From DSWT01 sp035415725 (GTDB lineage Bacteria; Chloroflexota; Anaerolineae; B4-G1; SLSP01): a stretch of DNA of 6,056 nt. A model generated the notes under the pieces. That model worked only from the letters and a program-made list of their open reading frames with translations. It did no database searches and was not told the DNA's origin. Positions 1 through 3,130 of this stretch are shown piece by piece. A program made the position numbers and the translations under genes. Each line of letters starts with the position of its first letter. The first letter of the stretch is position 1. The stretch lies in the NCBI GenBank assembly GCA_035415725.1, contig DAOOGN010000145.1:1-6056 (forward strand), given 5' to 3'.

Positions 1-65
1 GCCAGGGCGCGGCCGGCCAGGAGGAGCAGGACAGCCAGAGTCAGCAGAATTGCTAGCCGTTTCAC
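1..65 (-). CDS. exported protein, N-terminal signal peptide only (partial)
   Basis: Only the first 21 codons lie in the window; the gene runs off the left edge. The start is GTG at 65-63, chosen because a near-perfect Shine-Dalgarno AGGAGGT (71-77) sits 5 nt upstream. The reading begins M-K-R followed by an almost uninterrupted hydrophobic run (LAILLTLAVLLLLAG), which is a classic Sec signal peptide: a short positive n-region and a Leu-rich core. No lipobox cysteine is reached before the edge, so I cannot tell a lipoprotein from a soluble secreted protein. It begins 15 nt after the stop of the 375-residue secreted protein, so the two are probably co-transcribed and both exported. The mature function is unknown. 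Confidence 0.72.
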   Translation of the reverse strand, partial: MKRLAILLTLAVLLLLAGRAL

Positions 66-70
66 TGTCC

Positions 71-77
71 ACCTCCT
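71..77 (-). promoter_or_regulatory. ribosome binding site for the left-edge exported protein
   Basis: AGGAGGT on the minus strand, 5 nt before the GTG at 65-63. It lies inside the 15-nt gap after the upstream stop codon. It decides the GTG start of a gene too truncated to be recognised by length. Confidence 0.75.
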
Positions 78-80
78 ATG

Positions 81-1208
81 TCACTCCACCAGGTGCACGT
101 ACATGTGCCCCAGGCGAATCCGATTGTCAGAGCCATCGCCCTCAAAATGCAATGTAAAGCGCGCGAAGAGTGGCCCATAGATGTTAACGGGCGAGGCAGC
201 CGTACATGTCTGGCAGGTCCAGGCTGTGCTGGATACATCGGTGGTGAAGCTGCAAAGGCTTTGGTGTTCACCATCAGTTTTTACATATTCAACATCAACC
301 TGGGTGATTTTGTCGTCAAGGTCAGTGTCTGGCATGGAATAGCAGAAGTGGAATTCCGAGAACTTGACGCGCGTGCCAAACAGGTAGGCTACTACATCCA
401 CCGGCAGGAGGGCTGTGCAGTCATCCGCCCCCGCGGAATAAAGCGCAACCCACCCGAATTGAGTAGAATGGACAATCTTCAAATCGCCGTCGCCGTTTGC
501 ATCTCCCGGCACAATGTTCAGGGGGCTGACGTTCCAGTCCGTGGCGGCTGTGCTCTTGATGATGCCGGTGCCGGTGACCATGAGGGACACGCCGGTGGTG
601 CTATCCCCGTACACACCGTACCCGCTATAACTATGACCGTATACCCCACTCCCAGTCTCGCCCCAACCGTACACTCCTTCACCGCTAAGACTGTACCCGT
701 ATACCCCTGCGCCATTGCCATTATTTTGCACAACCAGAAGGCTATTGGAACTATTATCTATGATTTTCGCCTCCGGCTTCAGGCTGAAAGCGTATGGCAC
801 GGGATAGATAGGCTGACGGTCTCTCATTTCTGCGTCGGTTCCCACCTGGACACCCAGGTAAAGCTGCTGACCATTAACCACGGAGGACGAGCAGGGGATA
901 AAGGTGGAAAACAGCCCGTTGCTCACCTGCAAGGTTGACGGGGTGACCTGACACAGTGATGAACCTCCCGTTCCTGTAGTGTATATGCGTAGGGAGACGT
1001 TGTTGAAGGTCCCATTGAGCGGGTTGCTGCTGGCGTCTGTCAGCCGGCCCTGGATGGGGATATAGGCGCCTACGGCGTCGATGCTCGCTACGCCTTCCGG
1101 TTGCATTGCCCCCTCCGGCGGGGGTTCCTGCGCCTGGCTCAGGCCCGCGGTCAGAGCCAGCAAGCTAAAGACGAGAAGCGCGCTGCTAAAGATCCATTTG
1201 CTTTTCAT
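81..1208 (-). CDS. secreted GxGVYG-repeat protein of unknown function (375 aa)
   Basis: Residues 1-27 form a Sec signal peptide: MKSK, a hydrophobic core, and a probable cleavage site after SQA. Residues about 48-149 match a widespread uncharacterised secreted beta domain recognisable by 'IQGRLTD...NPLNGT', 'NGLFS' and 'LYLGVQVG...MRDRQPIYPVPYAFSL'. Residues 166-205 are four ten-residue units of form GxGVYGxSxx. D236, N238, D240 and D242 make a DxNxDxD calcium-loop-like motif, but no acidic residue follows at loop position 12. The C-terminal about 120 residues look beta-rich and hold cysteines 264, 289, 319, 332 and 335, which could form disulfides outside the cell. The ATG at 1208 is chosen because GGGAGGTG lies just upstream and the signal peptide starts there; the frame is open 32 codons further, but that extension is coded by a dispersed repeat. 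The gene looks more AT-rich than the kinase. A surface or adhesive role is a guess. Confidence 0.85.
   Translation of the reverse strand: MKSKWIFSSALLVFSLLALTAGLSQAQEPPPEGAMQPEGVASIDAVGAYIPIQGRLTDASSNPLNGTFNNVSLRIYTTGTGGSSLCQVTPSTLQVSNGLFSTFIPCSSSVVNGQQLYLGVQVGTDAEMRDRQPIYPVPYAFSLKPEAKIIDNSSNSLLVVQNNGNGAGVYGYSLSGEGVYGWGETGSGVYGHSYSGYGVYGDSTTGVSLMVTGTGIIKSTAATDWNVSPLNIVPGDANGDGDLKIVHSTQFGWVALYSAGADDCTALLPVDVVAYLFGTRVKFSEFHFCYSMPDTDLDDKITQVDVEYVKTDGEHQSLCSFTTDVSSTAWTCQTCTAASPVNIYGPLFARFTLHFEGDGSDNRIRLGHMYVHLVE
594..713 (-). repeat. four tandem 30-bp (10-residue) GxGVYGxSxx units
   Basis: Residues 166-205 of the secreted protein are four units in exact decapeptide register. Each has Gly at positions 1, 3 and 6 and VY at positions 4-5, with variable residues at 2 and 7-10. 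The second unit replaces the usual Ser at position 8 with Gly. The DNA copies differ at wobble positions, so the protein pattern is better conserved than the nucleotides. Such Gly/Tyr short repeats are common in secreted bacterial beta-structured or fibre-like proteins. Confidence 0.85.
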
Positions 1209-1212
1209 CGTA

Positions 1213-1220
1213 CACCTCCC
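1213..1220 (-). promoter_or_regulatory. ribosome binding site deciding the start of the secreted protein
   Basis: GGGAGGTG on the minus strand, 4 nt before the ATG at 1208-1206. It supports this internal ATG over the upstream in-frame ATG at 1304, which has no comparable site and would place repeat-coded residues in front of the signal peptide. Confidence 0.75.
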
Positions 1221-1230
1221 TTGAAAATAG

Positions 1231-1287
1231 CCACAGAGCATACAGAGTTCACAGAGAAAAACACAGATTCTTTGTGTCCTTCGTGGT
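1231..1287. repeat. dispersed intergenic repeat (CACAGAG / CTTTGTGTCC type)
   Basis: The left half carries three spaced copies of ACAGAG (CCACAGAG, TACAGAG, CACAGAG). The right half is ATTCTTTGTGTCCTTCGTGGT. The outer ends CCAC and GTGG are complementary and the halves form an imperfect palindrome. This wording is familiar from a dispersed intergenic repeat found in many environmental bacterial genomes; that recognition comes from memory, not a search. Read on the minus strand it stays open and gives a spurious Cys-rich extension to the secreted protein. Confidence 0.7.
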
Positions 1288-1459
1288 AAAAAGTTTTCAT
1301 TCAACCGCTGGTGAACGCCAGTTAATGTGGAATTCCAAAATATGAAAGGTTTAGCTCATGGGTTGGTTCCAGCTTCCGCCGGGGCCAAAGCCATTGGCTG
1401 AACCGACTAAGCCCTGCGGGCCGGCAGATCAGTCTCCCTTGGGGGCTTGGTGCGTTTAA
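1288..1459. other. gene-free spacer with small inverted repeats
   Basis: I see no gene here. Visible structures are a perfect 10-bp palindrome TGGAATTCCA (1328-1337), an imperfect pair GGTTCCAGC (1365-1373) with GCTGAACC (1397-1404), and a CTGC/GCAG pair at 1414-1427. No convincing promoter for the secreted protein could be picked out, although AT-rich sequence around 1335-1350 is the best place to look. No T-run terminator follows the receiver gene. Confidence 0.45.
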
Positions 1460-1480
1460 CCGTGGGGCTTCAGCCCTCGG
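1460..1480. repeat. REP-like palindrome at the 3' end of the receiver gene
   Basis: GGGCT (1465-1469) and AGCCC (1472-1476) are perfect inverted arms two bases apart, flanked by CCG (1460-1462) and CGG (1478-1480). The stop codon of the receiver-only gene lies inside the centre (1470-1472). CTTCAG-centred GC palindromes of this kind are common intergenic repeats in GC-rich environmental bacteria. Its position suggests that the gene's end is set by a repeat and not by the original coding sequence. Confidence 0.5.
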
Positions 1481-1910
1481 CCTCATGGTCACTTTGCCGG
1501 CGTCTCTGGGTTATCTCATCCAACATCCAACCCGCTAATGGTGGGCTGAGCACCGCTTCTCCGCGGCTGACGGCGCGCACGGCAGCGATGGCCTGCGGCG
1601 GGCGGGTGTTCTGCTTGTCCAGATGCCCCAGCGCGCCGGCGCGGAGTGCTTCCAGCGCTAACGCCTCCTGCCCCGGCAAGTGCAGAACGATGACCCGCGC
1701 CAGGACGGAAATTTCGCGCACCTGGGAAGCCGCCGCCACGTCCAACAGGACCACGTCGGGGTGAACCTCGTATAGCCAATGCAACGTCTCCCGTTCACTC
1801 TGCGCTGTGCCCACGATCACGATGTCGCCTGCGCCATCGAACCAACCGCGCCCCGCCTGACGAAAGGCTCCGTCGTCGTCCACGATGGCTACTCGAATCG
1901 GATCGTCCAA
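1470..1910 (-). CDS. receiver-only response regulator-like protein (146 aa, no output domain)
   Basis: A two-component receiver fold without an effector. The N-terminus 'IRVAIVDDDGAFRQ' gives the acidic cluster D11-D13, 'PDVVLLDV' gives the candidate phospho-acceptor D57, and 'GHLDK' gives K99. Three things are odd. The segment between D57 and the next beta strand (VIVL) is about eight residues shorter than in the neighbouring regulator and lacks the MPxxDG loop. The conserved Thr/Ser after that strand is His77. The protein ends about where the linker to a LuxR helix-turn-helix would begin ('LDEITQRRRQ', compare 'LDEFRRLSQD' in the neighbour). The start is TTG at 1910-1908: GGAGG lies 5 nt upstream and an in-frame TGA at 1929-1931 excludes any longer form. 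It could be a phosphate sink, a regulator by protein contact, or a decaying NarL-type gene. Confidence 0.7.
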   Translation of the reverse strand: MDDPIRVAIVDDDGAFRQAGRGWFDGAGDIVIVGTAQSERETLHWLYEVHPDVVLLDVAAASQVREISVLARVIVLHLPGQEALALEALRAGALGHLDKQNTRPPQAIAAVRAVSRGEAVLSPPLAGWMLDEITQRRRQSDHEAEG

Positions 1911-1915
1911 GCCCG

Positions 1916-1920
1916 CCTCC
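1916..1920 (-). promoter_or_regulatory. ribosome binding site supporting the TTG start
   Basis: GGAGG on the minus strand, 5 nt before TTG at 1910-1908. With the in-frame TGA at 1929-1931 it fixes this uncommon start codon. An ATG at 1928-1926 is in a different frame. Confidence 0.65.
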
Positions 1921-1931
1921 GGCCCATGTCA

Positions 1932-1950
1932 TCAGACTCCCGCGGTCTGA
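1932..1950. repeat. 6-bp perfect inverted repeat in the receiver gene leader
   Basis: TCAGAC (1932-1937) and GTCTGA (1945-1950) are exact inverted arms around a 7-nt loop, ending 11 bp upstream of the ribosome binding site. It may be a leader hairpin or an operator half-site pair; the sequence alone does not decide. Confidence 0.4.
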
Positions 1951-1995
1951 GAGGCAATTCAGGTACATTCTCAGTATGGCACAAACTGCCTCTGA
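1948..1995. repeat. 12-bp imperfect inverted repeat flanking a candidate -10
   Basis: TGAGAGGCAATT (1948-1959) and AACTGCCTCTGA (1984-1995) are inverted copies matching at 10 of 12 positions, separated by 24 bp. The candidate -10 hexamer (1973-1978) lies in the spacer, an arrangement that could be an operator or a looped leader. Confidence 0.4.
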
Positions 1996-2002
1996 TCCGC
2001 AA
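1973..2002 (-). promoter_or_regulatory. weak candidate promoter for the receiver-only gene
   Basis: On the minus strand, TTGCGG (1997-2002) and CATACT (1973-1978) are 18 bp apart, and TGC directly before CATACT resembles an extended -10. The -35 matches consensus at only 3 of 6 positions and the -10 at 4 of 6. The position, downstream of two terminators and about 60 bp before the TTG start, is what makes it plausible. Confidence 0.25.
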
Positions 2003-2025
2003 GGGGAAAATCTCCCCGGCCGGGG
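2003..2025. repeat. overlapping GC palindromes
   Basis: GGGGA (2003-2007) pairs with TCCCC (2013-2017), and CCCCGGCCGGGG (2014-2025) is a perfect 12-nt palindrome. The two share bases, so only one structure could form at a time. They begin the palindrome cluster on its left side. Confidence 0.55.
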
Positions 2026-2062
2026 TAGAAAAAAGTACCCTCACCGAGGGTACTTTTCTACC
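2024..2062. repeat. long hairpin with 17-bp stem and a two-A bulge
   Basis: The left arm 2024-2042 (GGTAG, an A-run, GTACCCTC) and right arm 2046-2062 (GAGGGTAC, TTTT, CTACC) are complementary except for two extra A residues on the left, around a three-base loop ACC. It has T/A-rich middles in both orientations but no T-run after the stem, so it is not a standard terminator. Confidence 0.75.
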
Positions 2063-2070
2063 ACAAGCGG

Positions 2071-2117
2071 AAAAAGGGGGGTGTGGCGGGCGGCGAAGCC
2101 GCCCGCCACACCCCCCT
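2071..2117 (-). terminator. intrinsic terminator, second of two after the response regulator
   Basis: A perfect 20-bp inverted repeat: arms 2075-2094 (AGGGGGGTGTGG, CGGGCGGC) and 2098-2117 around a 3-nt loop (TTC on the minus strand). On the minus strand the stem is followed immediately by TTTTT (2075-2071, the first T overlapping the stem). This is the form of a strong rho-independent terminator, lying 164 bp after the response regulator stop. On the plus strand no T-run follows. It may also be a mobile or REP-like palindrome that happens to terminate. Confidence 0.65.
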
Positions 2118-2124
2118 ACAAAAA

Positions 2125-2154
2125 TCCCCCTCCTCAGTCTGCTGGGAAGGGGGA
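2125..2154. repeat. polypyrimidine/polypurine inverted repeat
   Basis: TCCCCCT (2125-2131) and AGGGGGA (2148-2154) are perfect inverted arms, preceded by AAAAA. The same pattern, an A-run followed by a C-rich then G-rich hairpin, recurs at 2200-2241. Confidence 0.5.
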
Positions 2155-2172
2155 GCACAGATAAGGGTTTTT

Positions 2173-2195
2173 GCAGGCGGGCGCAGCCCACCTGC
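2173..2195. repeat. GC-rich inverted repeat, 9 of 10 bp
   Basis: GCAGGCGGGC (2173-2182) and GCCCACCTGC (2186-2195) are inverted with one mismatch around a GCA loop. TTTTT lies just before it and AAAAAA a few bases after it on the plus strand, so the weak A/T pairing could extend the structure. Its core resembles that of the palindrome at 2075-2117. Confidence 0.55.
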
Positions 2196-2199
2196 CCCC

Positions 2200-2241
2200 A
2201 AAAAATCTCCCTTTCCCCCGGCTTACGGGGGAGGAAAAGGG
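2200..2241 (-). terminator. intrinsic terminator, first after the response regulator
   Basis: On the minus strand CCCTTT (2241-2236), a TCCT bulge and CCCCC (2231-2227) pair with GGGGG (2219-2215) and AAAGGG (2214-2209) around a 7-nt loop, then AGA and six T residues (2205-2200). It begins 39 bp after the response regulator stop, where the two-component transcript would be expected to end. Confidence 0.6.
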
Positions 2242-2280
2242 GACACGACCCTGGTGCTGAACCGGCGATGTTTTCCCTGC

Positions 2281-2937
2281 TTACGGATCGGATTCCAGCG
2301 TCGCCCAGCCGCGGCGCAGAGCCATAAGCGCCGCCTGGGTGCGGCTGACGACGTGCAGTTTCTGGTAGATTTCGCTCAGGCGATTGGCGACGGTGCGCTC
2401 CGCAAGGCTCAACTGCACGGCAATGGTCTTGTTGTCCAGCCCCTGCGCGACCAGGCGCAGGACCTCCATCTCGCCCGGGGTCAGTTCCTCCACATCCACG
2501 GCATCCTGGCTCAGGCGGCGGAACTCGTCCAGCAGCCGCGTCGCCAGACCGGGATCAATCAACGCCTCGCCGCGGTGAACCGCCCGTACAGCGTCCACGA
2601 ACTCCTGTTCATCAATGTCCTTGAGCAGGTAGCCCCGCGCGCCAGCTTTGATCGCCTCGAAGACGTAGCGATCCTGCCTGTACATCGTGAGGACGAGCAC
2701 CTGCACCGCCGGGTTGTCGGCGGTGATGAGCCGGGTGGCCTCGACGCCGTCCAGGACGGGCATCTGGATGTCCATCAGGACGATGTCGGGTTTTAGCCGC
2801 CGCGCCATCTCCACGGCTTCCTGCCCGTTTTCGGCCTCGCCCACTACCTCGAACCGGCCCAGGACCTCGCAAATCTGGCGCAGCCCCTGGCGGAAGAGAC
2901 GGTGGTCGTCGGCAATCAGCACGCGAATGGGTGACAT
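2281..2937 (-). CDS. NarL/FixJ-family response regulator (218 aa)
   Basis: A full-length two-domain regulator of normal family size. The receiver (about 3-120) has D10/D11 in 'LIADDH', phospho-acceptor D56 in 'IVLMDIQMPVLDG', T84 in 'VLVLT' and K106 in 'YLLKD', so every residue needed for phosphotransfer is present. The LuxR-type helix-turn-helix (about 151-210) runs from 'LTPGEMEVLRLVAQG' through 'NKTIAVQLSLAERTV' to 'IYQKL'. The stretch after TV reads ANRLSEIYQKL where the family usually has VK-x-H-x-x-x-I-x-x-KL, so recognition-helix contacts may differ. The ATG at 2937 has AAGGAG 8 nt upstream. It follows the kinase by 193 bp on the same strand and is its likely partner, because HisKA_3 kinases typically pair with this class. 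Two terminators follow. The targets are not visible. Confidence 0.95.
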   Translation of the reverse strand: MSPIRVLIADDHRLFRQGLRQICEVLGRFEVVGEAENGQEAVEMARRLKPDIVLMDIQMPVLDGVEATRLITADNPAVQVLVLTMYRQDRYVFEAIKAGARGYLLKDIDEQEFVDAVRAVHRGEALIDPGLATRLLDEFRRLSQDAVDVEELTPGEMEVLRLVAQGLDNKTIAVQLSLAERTVANRLSEIYQKLHVVSRTQAALMALRRGWATLESDP

Positions 2938-2945
2938 AGTGCTTT

Positions 2946-2951
2946 CTCCTT
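2946..2951 (-). promoter_or_regulatory. ribosome binding site of the response regulator
   Basis: AAGGAG on the minus strand, 8 nt before ATG 2937-2935. It lies immediately beside the CACCAAGACAC repeat fragment. Confidence 0.65.
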
Positions 2952-2952
2952 A

Positions 2953-2971
2953 CACCACCAAGACACTAAGT
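2953..2971. repeat. fragment of a dispersed CACCAAGACAC-type repeat
   Basis: CACCACCAAGACACTAAGT resembles one half of a dispersed intergenic repeat whose halves read CACCAAGACACCAAG and CTTTGTGTCTTGGTGG; this is recognised from memory. It is the same style as the fuller copy at 1231-1287. The second half is not recognisable here. Confidence 0.45.
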
Positions 2972-2994
2972 TTCATTTGGGTGTGTTGCATTTC

Positions 2995-3074
2995 AGTTGT
3001 AGCGCAGGCCCTCGTGGCCGTTTCTGGCGCCAAAACCACCGCCCACAAGGGGCTATGCTACGGCGCTTGTAACT
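2995..3074. repeat. possible 80-bp palindromic element between kinase and regulator
   Basis: The ends AGTTGTAGCGC (2995-3005) and GCGCTTGTAACT (3063-3074) are imperfect inverted copies sharing AGTT and AGCGC. Inside lie a GTAGC/GCTAC pair (3000-3004 and 3057-3061) and GGCC-ctcgt-GGCC (3008-3020 approx.). No open frame fills it. It could be a small non-autonomous palindromic element or ordinary spacer; the end match is weak. Confidence 0.3.
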
Positions 3075-3086
3075 ATTCAGCCTACC

Positions 3087-3098
3087 CCCGCCGGCGGG
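3087..3098. repeat. 12-bp perfect GC palindrome after the kinase stop
   Basis: CCCGCCGGCGGG is an exact palindrome 33 bp downstream of the kinase stop codon, next to a G-run (3101-3106). No T-run follows on the minus strand, so it is not a classic terminator and read-through into the response regulator is plausible. Confidence 0.45.
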
Positions 3099-3130
3099 AA
3101 GGGGGGAGAATGGATGGGGGGATGAGTTGG

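Larger units (their letters stand above)
1911..2280. other. gene-free, palindrome-packed intergenic region
   Basis: The 370 bp between the full response regulator and the receiver-only gene hold no believable coding sequence; open frames here carry Pro/Gly/Arg-rich translations typical of GC-rich repeats. It contains at least seven inverted repeats (listed separately), two of them terminator-like on the minus strand, then a weak candidate promoter and a ribosome binding site leading into the receiver-only gene. Confidence 0.7.

Noticed and set aside
594..713. Trimeric autotransporter or S74 tail-fibre head from the GVYG repeats
   Set aside because: No membrane anchor, translocator or peptidase S74 domain is visible at the C-terminus, so only the repeat itself is reported.
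78..938. Plus-strand open frame of 286 codons
   Set aside because: It is antisense to the secreted protein gene, has no ribosome binding site or recognisable domain, and the minus-strand reading has a signal peptide and a conserved domain.
1351..1431. Minus-strand stop-to-stop peptide containing GFGPGGSWNQP, glycine-rich and RiPP-like in look
   Set aside because: Its 25 codons contain no start codon ahead of the motif, no ribosome binding site and no maturation genes nearby.
1889..2191. Minus-strand open frame of 100 codons upstream of the orphan receiver
   Set aside because: It is made from the palindromes, overlaps the receiver gene in another frame, and resembles no protein.
2003..2242. 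CRISPR array or tRNA/rRNA gene in the palindrome cluster
   Set aside because: There are no direct repeats of constant length with unique spacers, and no cloverleaf or rRNA signature; only inverted repeats are present.
1779..2796. Plus-strand open frames running through the palindrome cluster
   Set aside because: The translations are Pro/Gly/Arg-rich products of palindromes and antisense of the two regulators, with no start signals.
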